Assembly (NCBI RefSeq): GCF_026241105.1
Contig: NZ_JAPFFT010000021.1
Coordinates: 1-64,000, forward strand
Source: Arthrobacter rhizophilus
GTDB lineage: Bacteria; Actinomycetota; Actinomycetes; Actinomycetales; Micrococcaceae
Direction of reading: 5' to 3'
Length of the DNA stretch: 64,000 nucleotides
Shown here piece after piece: positions 46,942 to 57,075 of the stretch. The notes beneath the pieces were generated by a model. It did no database searches. It was not told the origin of the DNA and saw nothing but the letters and a program-made list of their open reading frames with translations. The stretch's first letter is position 1, and each line of letters opens with the position of its first letter. Made by a program: the position numbers and the translations under genes.

Positions 46942-48321
46942 CTAGTACTGAAGAGATTTGCAACCCAGCATGCTGTCGCCCGCCGACAAGGGGCTGACTG
47001 CGAGGCCATAGGCACAAACCTTGTAGCTTCCCGGTTGCTTGAGCGGAAGGCTCACGTTGAAGCCGTGATCGCCTGGGACCTGCATCACGCCGTTGACATC
47101 CGAGCGCGGCACACTCGCAGTAAACGGATAGCCAGAGGTGGTGCCGTCAGGCGCAGTGACGTAAAGGTGCACCGGAATAGACGCGCCAGGCGTGCCCGGA
47201 TCCAGTGTCCATCCCAACGCGGCGATGACGGACGACGTGCCGCTGCGGGCGACCGCAACGCCGTCCAAGGATCCGATCGGAGCCGCAGCGGACATCACTT
47301 GGAATGTCTTGCAACCGAGCATTGTGTTCCCGGCCGACAACAAACTGACGGCGAGGCCATAGGCACAGACCTTGTAGGTTCCGGGCTGATCGAGCGGAAG
47401 GCTCACTTTGAAGCCGTGATCGCCTGGCACCTGCATCACGCCGTTGACATCCGAGCGCGGCACATTCGCAGTAAACGGATAGGCAGTGGTGGTTCCGTCG
47501 GGCGCCGTGACGTACAGGTGCACCGGGATAGAGGCGGCAGGCGTGCCCTGATCGAGTGTCCATCCCACGGCAGTGATGGCGGACGATCCGCCGCTGCGAA
47601 TCGGCGTCACGCTCTCCAAGTATCCGACCGGGGACGCGGCTAAGACCACTTGGAGTGTTTTGCAACCGAGCATGGTGTTTCCGTCCGACAGCGGACTGAC
47701 CGCGAGCCCATAGGCACAGACCTTGTAATTCCCAGGTTGGCTGATCGGAAGGTCCACCTTGAAGCCATGATCGCCTGGGACCTGCATCACGGAATTCACG
47801 CCCGGGTATGGAGCGTTAGCCGTGAACGGAGAGGCAGCGGTGGTCCCATCAGGCGCCGTGACATAGAGATGTACCGGAATGGACGCACCAGGCGTCCCCG
47901 GATCGAGCGTCCATCCTTCCGCCCTGATGGCAGCCCCGGATCCGTTGGGAACCACTGCGATGCTGTCCAAATACCCGATCGGTGAAGGCGTTCCTTCGAT
48001 GGTCAGTTCCCGGCAACCCAGGCCGATATTTCCCTGGCTGCCAATGGCGTAGACGCAGACCTTGAATGTCCCTGCCACTGTGACCTCGAAGTTCGAGGAG
48101 AATCCATGATTGCCGGGCACCTTCATGATCTGGTTGACATCCGGCCTCGGCAGGTCGGCCGTAACTGCATGCCCGTTGTCCTGAACCCCGTTCGGCGGTG
48201 TTATGTACACGTGAACCGGGGAGGAAGGCGCGGGATTCGCTCCGTCATAGGCCCAGCCATTGACATTGAGGACAAATTTGTCCCCCGACCGCGTCAGCGT
48301 GGCTCCATCCAGGTTGCCGAC
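46942..48321 (-). repeat. Four in-frame repeats of about 350 bp in the metalloprotease gene
   Basis: Repeat units start at residues 426, 540, 657 and 774. The last three share GWTLDxGTPxASIPVHLYV, SDVNGVMQVPGDHGF (varied in the second) and KVCAYGLAVS. The first is clearly more diverged (PVHVYITPPNGVQ; VPGNHGF). Units three and four are close at the nucleotide level, which indicates recent duplication or gene conversion. Confidence 0.9.
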
Positions 48322-49596
48322 GGCAGGAAGGCGGTAAGGCCGAATAGTCACGACCGCGGCACTGTCAGTCAGGGACTCGACCGTCACCGTGGTTCCGGCA
48401 TGCGTAGTGAAGGTGGATCCTGCCGGCCAAGTCTCCTTGGTGTTGTAATTCCCGGCAAACGGAAAGGTCGAGAAGGGCAGCTCAATCGTGCTGGCTCCCC
48501 CACCTCTCTGCACAACTTTGACGCCTCGATTCCCCCCCACGGCAACGGCCGAGTCATAGCCCACCGGTGTGCGGAGCTCCAGGTAGTAAACCTCCCCGGA
48601 AACAGCGTCCGTGAACTTGACGGCCCGGGCAGCACTGCTTCCGGCCCACGGTGACAAGGTGAAGCTTCGCGATGAGCTCACGGCACCGGCGTCGACAATT
48701 TCATCTCCGCGGCCAAGCTGGAAGGCGTCCCAGTTCGGTGAGCTGATGGCCGGCTTTTCGTAATATCGCGAGATGCCCATGATGTCGAGGCTGTCGCCGT
48801 ACGGCCGGATGCTGCAGCTCGGATCGGCGAATCCGGAATACGGGCCCGGCGCCACGTCCGAAACGCCACTGCCGCACTGCAGGCTGTTGGCGTGATCCAG
48901 CCCCAAGGTGTGGCCGAACTCGTGGGTTAGCACAGGGTTGGTGAGTGGACTTATTTGCGGGATGACAATCCTGCCGCCGATCATTCCGTTGCTGTACGTC
49001 ATGCCCGCCGCGCCGTTGTTCAAGCTACTGGGAACAAAGATCACCAAGGCCCGCTGGGCGGTTTGGGACCAACCGAGTTCGCCGGAAACAATATCGGCAA
49101 TCTGGCCAGGCTGCTGCGTGGAAAGCGCCGACGAGCGGAAGCGTGCTGTGCTCGCGACCACCGAGATGCCCACTCTGTTGTTTGTCATGGCTAACCAATA
49201 GGCGTCGGCTGACGAGATCGCAGCCAGTGCCGAAGCCATCGGCACAGCGCTGTCCGTCTGCGCGGCCGTCTTGTCTGCGAGCTGGACCGTGACCACGGTC
49301 GCCTGTATCTTTCCGGTGGGCAGCGCGGCTATTGCATCCGCTGCGGCCACCGGCGCGCCCTGTTTACCGGACGGCGTCGGGGAACCCATCGATCCGGGTG
49401 TTCGAACGACGTCGTTTGGCGGCGCAGGATCAACCGGGGCCGAAACACGCGGGACGCTAGCGGGTTGGGCCTGAATCTGCGGGACCGACGACGGAGATAC
49501 AAGGCCCGCAACTGCGGCGGTTGCAGGAGTCGCCAGCAGGTTAGCGGCCAGCACTACAGCGACGAAGACTGGAGCGGCACGGAACAGTGGTCGCAT
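46942..49596 (-). CDS. Secreted zinc metalloprotease with four C-terminal repeats
   Basis: An 884-residue exported protein. MRPLFRAAPVFVAVVLAANL leads to a signal-peptidase-like site near ATPATA-A. A Pro/Ser/Val-rich linker follows. The catalytic domain has the metzincin motif HEFGHTLGLDH at 225-235, preceded by a long strand region, and then YGDSLDIMG, which suits a Met-turn. This resembles gametolysin-type (M11) or reprolysin-like peptidases. From residue 426 four repeats of about 111-117 residues run to the C-terminus. ATG 49596 has GAGAGA upstream. Monocistronic. A cell-wall or polymer-binding role for the repeats is a guess. Confidence 0.85.
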   Translation of the reverse strand: MRPLFRAAPVFVAVVLAANLLATPATAAVAGLVSPSSVPQIQAQPASVPRVSAPVDPAPPNDVVRTPGSMGSPTPSGKQGAPVAAADAIAALPTGKIQATVVTVQLADKTAAQTDSAVPMASALAAISSADAYWLAMTNNRVGISVVASTARFRSSALSTQQPGQIADIVSGELGWSQTAQRALVIFVPSSLNNGAAGMTYSNGMIGGRIVIPQISPLTNPVLTHEFGHTLGLDHANSLQCGSGVSDVAPGPYSGFADPSCSIRPYGDSLDIMGISRYYEKPAISSPNWDAFQLGRGDEIVDAGAVSSSRSFTLSPWAGSSAARAVKFTDAVSGEVYYLELRTPVGYDSAVAVGGNRGVKVVQRGGGASTIELPFSTFPFAGNYNTKETWPAGSTFTTHAGTTVTVESLTDSAAVVTIRPYRLPAVGNLDGATLTRSGDKFVLNVNGWAYDGANPAPSSPVHVYITPPNGVQDNGHAVTADLPRPDVNQIMKVPGNHGFSSNFEVTVAGTFKVCVYAIGSQGNIGLGCRELTIEGTPSPIGYLDSIAVVPNGSGAAIRAEGWTLDPGTPGASIPVHLYVTAPDGTTAASPFTANAPYPGVNSVMQVPGDHGFKVDLPISQPGNYKVCAYGLAVSPLSDGNTMLGCKTLQVVLAASPVGYLESVTPIRSGGSSAITAVGWTLDQGTPAASIPVHLYVTAPDGTTTAYPFTANVPRSDVNGVMQVPGDHGFKVSLPLDQPGTYKVCAYGLAVSLLSAGNTMLGCKTFQVMSAAAPIGSLDGVAVARSGTSSVIAALGWTLDPGTPGASIPVHLYVTAPDGTTSGYPFTASVPRSDVNGVMQVPGDHGFNVSLPLKQPGSYKVCAYGLAVSPLSAGDSMLGCKSLQY

Positions 49597-49865
49597 ATTT
49601 TTTCTCTCTACCCCATTTTGTGACAAGCACGCTGTCAGGCGATTCGTCTCATCGACCGGGTAGACCCTGGACAGGTCGAACCACTGGACCTTGAGGGACA
49701 GCGTCAGACGTCATAATGCCCTATCTCATGGCCTCTGCGCCTGAGCCTCGCAGGCAGTCTCCCAAAATTTCACCCTATGTATGCCCAGGGGACCTCCCCT
49801 TGCTTCGCCGATCCTGGCAGTCGCCTTCGCCGATCCGGGGGCCGCCGCCGCGATAGGCTTGATCA

Positions 49866-50381
49866 ATGCGACAAACGAAACCCGCTGTGTACGTCCGCGC
49901 CCTTTGCTCCCTGACGGCCGCTGCGGTTTCGGTTCTTAGCCTGGCCGCCTGCTCCCCCGTCGTCGACGTCAAGCCTGCCGCTGATGCCGCGAACGCGGCC
50001 TGCGCGCCCATGATGGTGGCACTCCCGGACACCATCGGCGATGCCGCCCTGCGGAAGACCAACAGCCAAGCGTCGGCCGCATGGGGCGACCCTTCTGTCC
50101 TGATCCTGCGTTGCGGGGTCAACGTGCCCGGCCCCACCACGGACCGCTGCGTCACGGTGAACGACGTCGACTGGGTCATCAAGGAAGGCGACCCGGTATG
50201 GACACTGACCACCTACGGGCGCGAGCCGGCCACGGAAATCCTCATGGACCCGAACAAGATCAGCTCCGCCACGGTCCTTGCCGATTTGGCACCTGCCGCA
50301 GCGAAAATCAAGGCCGTGCGCAAGTGCGTTGGCCAGCCCGAGCTGCTGCAGAACCTGCCGACAAGCACCCCTGGGAAGTAG
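49866..50381 (+). CDS. DUF3515 family lipoprotein
   Basis: A 171-residue protein with a lipoprotein signal: a basic start, hydrophobic core VRALCSLTAAAVSVLSLAAC, and the acylatable Cys in LAAC-S. The mature domain (about 30-165) contains CAPMMVALPDTIGD, VLILRCGV and VNDVDWVIKEGDPVWTLTTY, the DUF3515 pattern. Two further Cys may form a disulfide. DUF3515 commonly sits beside ddl and gpsA in actinobacteria, hinting at an envelope role that is unknown. It converges on ddl. Confidence 0.88.
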   Translation: MRQTKPAVYVRALCSLTAAAVSVLSLAACSPVVDVKPAADAANAACAPMMVALPDTIGDAALRKTNSQASAAWGDPSVLILRCGVNVPGPTTDRCVTVNDVDWVIKEGDPVWTLTTYGREPATEILMDPNKISSATVLADLAPAAAKIKAVRKCVGQPELLQNLPTSTPGK

Positions 50382-50398
50382 CAGGCTCAACGCTGGAA

Positions 50399-50449
50399 CC
50401 GCTTTTCAGCGCCGACCGGTTTTCAGCGCAAGCCGGTTTTCCGATTGAG
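50399..50449. repeat. Degenerate 3 x 17-nt tandem repeat spanning the ddl stop codon
   Basis: CCGCTTTTCAGCGCCGA, CCGGTTTTCAGCGCAAG and CCGGTTTTCCGATTGAG follow each other. Units one and two differ at four positions, and the third is shared only at its start. The second unit contains the ddl stop (minus-strand TGA). Confidence 0.7.
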
Positions 50450-51604
50450 GGCCAGGTAGATGAGTTCGTCGATCAGCTCGGCGTAGCTCATCCCGGAAGC
50501 CGCCCACATCTGCGGATACATGCTCTTGGGCGTGAACCCGGGCATCGTGTTGATCTCGTTGATGATGAGCTCGCCGTCCGGGGTGTAGAAGAAGTCCACA
50601 CGGCTGAGGCCTTCAGCACCGACGGCATCGAACGCTGCGGAAGCAAGCTCACGCACGCGGGCGATGGCCTCGTCTGGAATATCAGCCGGGCAGCTCAAGG
50701 CAGCGGCGCCGTCTTCCACGTACTTGGCGTTGAAGTCATAGAACTCGTGCTCGCCTGGAGCGACGGCAATCTCTCCGGGCATCGAGGTGCGCGGCGCCGC
50801 AGTACCGCGTCCTTCAAGGACGGCGCACTCGATTTCCCGGCCAACAATGCCGGCCTCGATCACCAGTTTGAGGTCGTGCCGACGTGCCTCCTCGACGGCG
50901 GCATCCAACCCGTCCATGGAATCGACTTTGGAAATCCCCATCGAGGAACCGGCGCGAGCGGGTTTCACGAAGACCGGGAAGCCGAGGCGGTCCACGCGCT
51001 TGCGCACGGCTTCAGCGTCGTTGATCCATTCGCGGTCCGTGACGGCAACGTAAGGTCCCACGGTAAGGCCGGCAGCCTCGAAAACGACCTTCATGAAGTG
51101 CTTATCCATGCCGACCGCGGATGCCAAAACTCCGGCTCCCACGTACCGGGTGTCCGAAAGCTCCAAGAGTCCCTGGACCGTTCCGTCTTCGCCCCAAGGC
51201 CCGTGCAGGAGCGGGAAAACGACGTCCACGGAACCGAGTTCCTCGGGTACGGCGTTCGGTGCCGTGACGATCAACTGGTGGGATCCGCCCACCTCGGCAA
51301 GCGTGACGGTCTTCCCGGACGGTGCCACCTCGGGCAGGGCCGCGGCGCTCAAGGACCACTTGCTGATATCAGCGGAAGGGATCACCCACTGGCCGGACTT
51401 GGCGATCCCGATGGGGACGACGTCGTACTTGCTCCTGTCGATGGCGCCCATGACTCCGGCAGCCGTCACGCAGCTGACCGCGTGCTCGCTCGAGCGGCCT
51501 CCAAAGAGCACTGCGACGCGCGGCCGACGACGTTCGGAGGGTTTTGCGGAAGCAGCAGTTCCAGAGGACTCAGCAACTCCGGCAGGCAAGGATTCTTCGG
51601 TCAC
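50423..51604 (-). CDS. ddl: D-alanine--D-alanine ligase
   Basis: A 393-residue ATP-grasp ligase that makes the D-Ala-D-Ala dipeptide for peptidoglycan. It has RVAVLFGGRSSEHAVSCVTA at the N-terminus, the loop LLHGPWGEDGTVQGLLEL, VFVKPARAGSSMGISKV in the ATP-grasp domain, and EGLSRVDFFYTPDGELIINE with INTMPGFTPKSMYP at the metal site. The GTG start is followed by about 25 extra Ala/Ser/Pro-rich residues. It ends the murA-plsC-gpsA-ddl unit. Confidence 0.96.
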   Translation of the reverse strand: MTEESLPAGVAESSGTAASAKPSERRRPRVAVLFGGRSSEHAVSCVTAAGVMGAIDRSKYDVVPIGIAKSGQWVIPSADISKWSLSAAALPEVAPSGKTVTLAEVGGSHQLIVTAPNAVPEELGSVDVVFPLLHGPWGEDGTVQGLLELSDTRYVGAGVLASAVGMDKHFMKVVFEAAGLTVGPYVAVTDREWINDAEAVRKRVDRLGFPVFVKPARAGSSMGISKVDSMDGLDAAVEEARRHDLKLVIEAGIVGREIECAVLEGRGTAAPRTSMPGEIAVAPGEHEFYDFNAKYVEDGAAALSCPADIPDEAIARVRELASAAFDAVGAEGLSRVDFFYTPDGELIINEINTMPGFTPKSMYPQMWAASGMSYAELIDELIYLALNRKTGLR

Positions 51605-51606
51605 AG

Positions 51607-52659
51607 TCAGTAATCGCCTTCGGACTTCAGGGAGCGGGCCAGGAGTCTGGGCCCAAGTTCATCAACGGATAGTTTGCCTTCAAGGACGGCCACCACGGCC
51701 GCCGTGATCGGCATTTCGACACCGAGCTTTCCGGCTAGTTCGTAGACAGCGTACCCGGACTTGATACCTTCCGCGGTCTGCGTCATGCGCTCTGTAACCT
51801 GGTCGAGGGTCAGGCCTTCACCGAGCAAACGGCCCGCCGTATGGTTGCGGGAGAGCGGCGAAGAGCAGGTCGCCACAAGGTCGCCCAGTCCAGCAAGACC
51901 TGCCATGGTGCGTGCCTCGCCCCCCAGGGCAAGGGCAAGCCGCGATGTCTCCGCGAGGCCGCGGGTGATCACCGAGGCCTTCGTGTTATCACCCATCTGC
52001 TTGCCTTCGCAGATGCCGACGGCGAGGGCGATGACGTTTTTCACGATGCCGCCGATTTCGACCCCCACCACGTCATTGCTGGTGTAAGGGCGGAAGTACG
52101 GCGCGGTGCAGCAGTGCGCAATTTCGGCAGCAGTCGCCTCGTCGCTGCATGCCACCACGGAAGCCGTCGGTTCTTGCCGCGCGATTTCCATGGCCAGGTT
52201 GGGCCCTGAAACCACGGCAACCCGCTCCTGCGGGATGTCGAGTTCCTCGGAAATAACCTGGCTCATGCGTGAGTCGGTACCGAGTTCAAGGCCCTTCATG
52301 AGGGAGACGACAATGGCGTCCGGAGCCACGAGTGGCTTCCATTTGCGCAGTTGCAGCCGAAGCGATTGTGCCGGTACAGCGAGAATGACGATCCCGGCAC
52401 CGGCAAGGACCTCGGATACGTCCGTTGACGCCGTGATGCAATCGGGCAACGCGATGTCCTTCAAATACTGCGCATTGCGGTGCTCCGTGTTGATCTGGGC
52501 AACCACTTCGTCCCGCCGGCCCCAAATGCGGATGCTGCGCTCCGTGCCAGTGGCTATTGCCGCATCCGCCAGGACCTTGGCGAACGTGGTGCCCCAGGAT
52601 CCAGCGCCAAGAACGGCGACTACCGCCCTATTGGACACGGGTACGCCGTCAGCAGTCAC
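51607..52659 (-). CDS. gpsA: Glycerol-3-phosphate dehydrogenase [NAD(P)+]
   Basis: A 350-residue GpsA that supplies sn-glycerol 3-phosphate for phospholipids. The nucleotide-binding VVAVLGAGSWGTTFAKVLAD is followed by KGLELGTDSRMSQV and VVSGPNLAMEIARQEPT. The catalytic Lys is in GGIVKNVIALAVGI, and AGLGDLVATCSSPLSRN matches the family's substrate region. Its GTG start overlaps the plsC stop (GTGA). The next gene, ddl, starts two bases after its stop. Confidence 0.96.
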   Translation of the reverse strand: MTADGVPVSNRAVVAVLGAGSWGTTFAKVLADAAIATGTERSIRIWGRRDEVVAQINTEHRNAQYLKDIALPDCITASTDVSEVLAGAGIVILAVPAQSLRLQLRKWKPLVAPDAIVVSLMKGLELGTDSRMSQVISEELDIPQERVAVVSGPNLAMEIARQEPTASVVACSDEATAAEIAHCCTAPYFRPYTSNDVVGVEIGGIVKNVIALAVGICEGKQMGDNTKASVITRGLAETSRLALALGGEARTMAGLAGLGDLVATCSSPLSRNHTAGRLLGEGLTLDQVTERMTQTAEGIKSGYAVYELAGKLGVEMPITAAVVAVLEGKLSVDELGPRLLARSLKSEGDY

Positions 52660-53429
52660 TGTTGTCCGTCCGCGCCGTTGGTGCCGGTTTCCTCAGTCGC
52701 TTGGAACCGACCGTGCTTGGACTGGTTGTGGGCTGCAGGATCCCAGCGTTCCGCAGGGGGTTCTTCCCCCCGCAAGGTAGACAGGAGTTCCGTGATGGCG
52801 CCCATGATGATGTCGGTCGCCTCTACCAAGGTGGCGCGGTCCAGGGCCCGACCCTGGAATGCACTGAGGTCCACCGGATCGCCCACCAGGATGCGGGAGG
52901 TCTTCCGGGGGAAGACATACAGACGCTTGGCATACCGCGGGAAGACTTCATGGGCGCCCCAATGGGCAATGGGAACTACGGGCGCACCCGTCTGGATCGC
53001 CAGGCGCGCGGCTCCCGTATGGCCCTTCATCGGCCACAAATCCGGGTCGCGCGTCAGGGTGCCCTCCGGATAGATAATGATGGCACCTCCGCCGTCCACC
53101 ACCTCCTGGGCGGCTTGCAGCGAGCGGTTCGCTCCCGTCGTCGAGCGTTCCACCGGAATCTGGTTCGCTGCGCGCAACAGGCTACCCAGGACGGGGACCT
53201 TGAAAAGGCCCGACTTCGCAAGGAAATGCGGTGGACGCTTCATGTTGTAAAGCATGTGCCCCACCACAATGGGATCGATCTCGGTGCAATGGTTCGGGGC
53301 GGCAATAAAGCCACCTGCGGGGAGCTTTTCAGTCCCCTCCCACTTCTTTGCCATGAGGATGTTCATGAGCGGGCGCGCAATTCCCGCGAGAACAGCGAAC
53401 ATGGCACGGCTCTGGGCCGATTCCTTCAA
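52656..53429 (-). CDS. plsC: 1-acyl-sn-glycerol-3-phosphate acyltransferase
   Basis: A 257-residue PlsC-family acyltransferase of phosphatidic acid synthesis. The HX4D motif is NHCTEID near residue 47, and YPEGTLTRD is the second motif. RSLQAAQEVVDGGGAII precedes it. An N-terminal amphipathic region probably attaches it to the membrane. TTG 53429 was chosen because GGGGGA lies four bases upstream; ATG 53402 is the alternative. It sits between murA and gpsA. Confidence 0.92.
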   Translation of the reverse strand: MKESAQSRAMFAVLAGIARPLMNILMAKKWEGTEKLPAGGFIAAPNHCTEIDPIVVGHMLYNMKRPPHFLAKSGLFKVPVLGSLLRAANQIPVERSTTGANRSLQAAQEVVDGGGAIIIYPEGTLTRDPDLWPMKGHTGAARLAIQTGAPVVPIAHWGAHEVFPRYAKRLYVFPRKTSRILVGDPVDLSAFQGRALDRATLVEATDIIMGAITELLSTLRGEEPPAERWDPAAHNQSKHGRFQATEETGTNGADGQQ

Positions 53430-53440
53430 GGTGTCCCCCG

Positions 53441-54766
53441 TTACTTGGAGTCGGTGAGGTCGAAATCGGCGCCCAGGCCGGCAAGCTTTTCAGTGAAGCG
53501 CTCGTAGCCACGGTTAATGATGTCGATCCCGGTCACCCTGGACGTGCCGGTCGCGGCAAGCGCCGCAATAAGGTGGCTGAATCCGCCACGGAGATCTGGG
53601 ATATCGATGTCCGTACCCCTGAGCGGGGTCGGTCCCGAGATGACGGCGGAATGCAGGAAATTGCGCTGGCCGAACCGGCACGGCACACTTCCAAGGCATT
53701 CACGGTGGACCTGGATCGTGGCACCCATGCGGGTCAGCGCATCGGTAAAGCCAAAGCGGTTTTCGTACACGGTTTCGTGCACGATCGACACGCCTTCAGC
53801 CTGGGTCAGGGCGACTACCAGGGGTTGCTGCCAGTCGGTCATGAATCCCGGGTGCACATCAGTTTCAAGGACGAGCGGGCTGAGCTTGCCGCCAGGGTGG
53901 TAGAAGCGGATGCCGTCCTCGCGGATATCCATGCCGCCACCTACCTTTCGGTACGTGTTCAGGAAAGTCATCATGTCTCGCTGCGAAGCACCCTCGACGA
54001 AGATATCTCCACGGGTCACCAAAGCAGCGGAAGCCCACGACGCCGATTCGTTGCGGTCAGGCAGGGCGCGGTGGTTGTAACCGCCAAGGTCCTTGACGCC
54101 TTCGATCCTGATGGTGCGGTCCGTCTGGACGCTGATGATAGCGCCCATCTTTTGAAGTACAGCGATAAGGTCGATGATTTCGGGCTCGGTGGCGGCACCG
54201 CTGAGTTCCGTGATGCCCTCGGCGCGGGCGGCGCTCAACAGGACCTGTTCCGTGGCTCCCACCGAAGGGTACGGGAGGGAGATCTTTGCACCGTGGAGTC
54301 CCTTTGGAGCGGAAATGTGGATGCCGCCCGGGCGCTTTTCGACAACGGCGCCAAACTGGCGGAGCACGTTGAGGTGGTAATCGATGGGCCTGTCACCGAT
54401 CTTGCAGCCGCCGAGGTCCGGAATGAACGCTTCGCCAATGGCATGGATCAGGGGCCCGCACAGCAGGATCGGGATGCGGGAGTCACCCGCGTGGGCGTCG
54501 ATCGCGGTGCTGGACGCTGTCTTGGCGTTCTTGGGATCCAGCGTGAGATCGCCAGAGACGGGGTCTTTCTGAACAGTCACGCCATGGAGCTGCAGCAGGC
54601 TGGTGACGACCTCTACGTCCTTGATTTCCGGGACGTTCCGCAGCACCGAGGGTTCGTTGCCGAGGAGCGAAGCGACCATGGCCTTGGGAACAAGGTTCTT
54701 GGCACCTCTGACGGTGACGCGGCCGGTCAAGGGGACGCCGCCGCGGATTGTCAGGACACTACTCAT
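53441..54766 (-). CDS. murA: UDP-N-acetylglucosamine 1-carboxyvinyltransferase
   Basis: A 441-residue MurA, the first committed step of peptidoglycan synthesis. VRGAKNLVPKAMVASLL carries the Lys-Asn pair. The loop reads DLGGCKIGDRPIDYHLNVL with the fosfomycin-target Cys present, unlike mycobacterial enzymes with Asp. DVHPGFMTDWQQPLVVALTQ lies in the second lobe. It leads the murA-plsC-gpsA-ddl unit. Confidence 0.96.
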   Translation of the reverse strand: MSSVLTIRGGVPLTGRVTVRGAKNLVPKAMVASLLGNEPSVLRNVPEIKDVEVVTSLLQLHGVTVQKDPVSGDLTLDPKNAKTASSTAIDAHAGDSRIPILLCGPLIHAIGEAFIPDLGGCKIGDRPIDYHLNVLRQFGAVVEKRPGGIHISAPKGLHGAKISLPYPSVGATEQVLLSAARAEGITELSGAATEPEIIDLIAVLQKMGAIISVQTDRTIRIEGVKDLGGYNHRALPDRNESASWASAALVTRGDIFVEGASQRDMMTFLNTYRKVGGGMDIREDGIRFYHPGGKLSPLVLETDVHPGFMTDWQQPLVVALTQAEGVSIVHETVYENRFGFTDALTRMGATIQVHRECLGSVPCRFGQRNFLHSAVISGPTPLRGTDIDIPDLRGGFSHLIAALAATGTSRVTGIDIINRGYERFTEKLAGLGADFDLTDSK

Positions 54767-54883
54767 CTATACCGGTTTCCTCACGAGTTGACGCCCCCAT
54801 ACTTACGAAGGCTCCACCTAAGCATAAAAGCTGACGTTACCGATTCGAAATGGAGCACGCCCCGAAGTGCTTCCGCCCACAGA

Positions 54884-54921
54884 AAAGGACCGGCACGGAT
54901 CTTCGTCCAGACCGGTCCTTT
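54884..54921 (-). terminator. Intrinsic terminator downstream of leuD
   Basis: Arms AAAGGACCGG and CCGGTCCTTT pair perfectly across an 18-nt loop ten bases past the leuD stop. On the minus strand the stem is followed by TCT. Confidence 0.75.
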
Positions 54922-54930
54922 CCTGCTGAC

Positions 54931-55533
54931 CTACTGGATCCGTGCCGGCAGGGTCTTCGGTTTGAAGGAGGCTCTCGTGGCCTCGTAGGCCGTGATTTCT
55001 TCCTCGTGCTGAAGTGTCAATCCAATGTCGTCCAAGCCCTCCAGGAGGCGCCAGCGGGTGTAGTCGTCGATCTCGAACGGCGCCACGACGTTGCCGCATT
55101 CAACGGTTTTGGAGACAAGGTCAACCTTGACTTCCGTGCCCGGCGCGTTTTCAAGCACTTTCCAGATGAGCTCGATATCGTCTTGGGCAAGCTCGGCAGC
55201 CAGGAGGCCCTGCTTGCCCGAGTTGCCGCGGAAGATGTCCGCGAAACGGGAAGACAACACGGCTTTGAATCCGTAGTCCTTCAGCGCCCAGACTGCGTGT
55301 TCGCGGGACGAACCGGTGCCGAAATCGGGGCCCGCCACCAGGACGGATCCAGCGGTGAAGGGCTCCTGGTTCAGGATGAAGGACGGGTCCTTGCGCCACG
55401 CTGAGAACAGTGCGTCCTCGAAGCCGGTCCGGGTAATCCGCTTGAGGTAGACGGCAGGAATGATCTGGTCCGTGTCCACATTGCTCTGGCGCAACGGGAC
55501 ACCGATGCCGGTGTGGGTTGTGAACTTTTCCAT
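54931..55533 (-). CDS. leuD: 3-isopropylmalate dehydratase small subunit
   Basis: A 200-residue LeuD. The swivelling domain shows [41 protein letters not shown] and [19 protein letters not shown]. With LeuC it isomerises 2-isopropylmalate to 3-isopropylmalate in leucine synthesis. It begins ten bases after leuC on the same transcript. Confidence 0.97.
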   Translation of the reverse strand: MEKFTTHTGIGVPLRQSNVDTDQIIPAVYLKRITRTGFEDALFSAWRKDPSFILNQEPFTAGSVLVAGPDFGTGSSREHAVWALKDYGFKAVLSSRFADIFRGNSGKQGLLAAELAQDDIELIWKVLENAPGTEVKVDLVSKTVECGNVVAPFEIDDYTRWRLLEGLDDIGLTLQHEEEITAYEATRASFKPKTLPARIQ

Positions 55534-55543
55534 GGGGATCCTC

Positions 55544-56998
55544 CTAGGCGGCGTCAGTGGTGGTGGATGCGGAGACGGAGGCGGGCTCCAGGTCCGACGG
55601 CGAGCTCAGCGTCCCGCGCACGGCCGTGGCAGCGGCCACTACAGGCGAGACCAAATGCGTGCGGCCGCCCTTGCCCTGGCGTCCTTCGAAGTTGCGGTTC
55701 GAGGTGGATGCGCAGCGCTCCCCTGGTTCGAGCTGGTCCGGGTTCATGCCCAGGCACATGGAGCAGCCGGCGAATCGCCACTCGGCACCGAATTCCTTGA
55801 ACACCTGGTCCAGTCCCTCGGCTTCGGCCTCGAGGCGGACGCGTGCTGACCCCGGGACCACCAGCATCCGTACCTTCGGGTCCTTTTCCCGGCCGCGGAT
55901 AACATCGGCTGCGGCACGTAGGTCCTCGATGCGGGAGTTGGTGCAGGAACCGAGGAACACCGTGTCCACCCGAATGTCCTTCATCGGCGTACCGGCCTCG
56001 AGGCCCATGTACTGCAACGCGCGTTCGGCAGCCAGCTTGGCATTTTCGTCGCCGAAGTCCTCGGGGAACGGAACCGCTTCATTGAGCGAAATACCCTGGG
56101 CCGGGTTGGTCCCCCAGGTTACGAACGGCTCCAAGGTATCGGCGTCGAGGTTCACCTCGACATCGAAAGTGGCGTCGTCGTCGGTGTGCAGCGTGTTCCA
56201 GTATTCGACGGCTGCGTCCCATTCCTCGCCCTGGGGCGCGTGGGGACGGCCGTACATGTAGTCGTAGGTGGTCTGGTCCGGAGCCACCAGGCCCGCGCGG
56301 GCGCCGGCTTCAATCGACATGTTGCAGACGGTCATGCGGGCATCCATGGAGAGTGCTCGGATGGCCGATCCACGGTACTCCAGCACGTAGCCTTGGCCGC
56401 CACCCGTGCCGATCTTGGCGATGACCGCCAAGATGATGTCCTTTGCAGACACGCCCGGACGCAGGGTGCCCTCAACGTTGATCGCCATGGTCTTGAACGG
56501 CTTGAGGGACAGCGTCTGGGTGGCCATGACGTGTTCCACCTCGGATGTGCCGATGCCCATGGCCAGCGCGCCGAAAGCGCCGTGCGTGGAAGTGTGGGAA
56601 TCGCCGCAGACAACCGTCATGCCTGGCTGGGTGAGTCCCAGCTGCGGGCCGACCACGTGCACAATGCCCTGTTCGGCGTCGCCGAGCGAGTGCAGCCGCA
56701 CCCCGAACTCCTGGCAGTTGTTGCGCAAGGTCTGGATTTGCGTGCGGCTGGTGAGATCGGCAATCGGCTTGTCGATGTCCAGGGTGGGAGTGTTGTGGTC
56801 CTCGGTCGCGATGGTGAGGTCCGGCCGGCGCAGTTTGCGGCCGGCCAATCGGAGACCCTCAAAGGCCTGCGGCGAAGTCACTTCATGCACGAGGTGCAGG
56901 TCGATGAACAGAAGATCGGGCTGGGCGTTGGCTCCTTCGCCTTCGCCCTTGCGCACTACATGCGCGTCCCAAACTTTCTCGGCCAGTGTCTTTCCCAC
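55544..56998 (-). CDS. leuC: 3-isopropylmalate dehydratase large subunit
   Basis: A 484-residue aconitase-family large subunit. The [4Fe-4S] ligands are in [15 protein letters not shown] (one Cys) and [12 protein letters not shown] (two). [12 protein letters not shown] begins the protein and [20 protein letters not shown] lies in the middle. GTG 56998 was chosen. It is divergent from an IclR-type regulator, and a palindrome lies between them. Confidence 0.97.
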   Translation of the reverse strand: MGKTLAEKVWDAHVVRKGEGEGANAQPDLLFIDLHLVHEVTSPQAFEGLRLAGRKLRRPDLTIATEDHNTPTLDIDKPIADLTSRTQIQTLRNNCQEFGVRLHSLGDAEQGIVHVVGPQLGLTQPGMTVVCGDSHTSTHGAFGALAMGIGTSEVEHVMATQTLSLKPFKTMAINVEGTLRPGVSAKDIILAVIAKIGTGGGQGYVLEYRGSAIRALSMDARMTVCNMSIEAGARAGLVAPDQTTYDYMYGRPHAPQGEEWDAAVEYWNTLHTDDDATFDVEVNLDADTLEPFVTWGTNPAQGISLNEAVPFPEDFGDENAKLAAERALQYMGLEAGTPMKDIRVDTVFLGSCTNSRIEDLRAAADVIRGREKDPKVRMLVVPGSARVRLEAEAEGLDQVFKEFGAEWRFAGCSMCLGMNPDQLEPGERCASTSNRNFEGRQGKGGRTHLVSPVVAAATAVRGTLSSPSDLEPASVSASTTTDAA

Positions 56999-57075
56999 GG
57001 CCTGCTCCCTTCACTGCGGTTGGCTTGACTACTTCCACTGAACATCAGCGATCCAAACTGCGCCAGCGAAACAAC

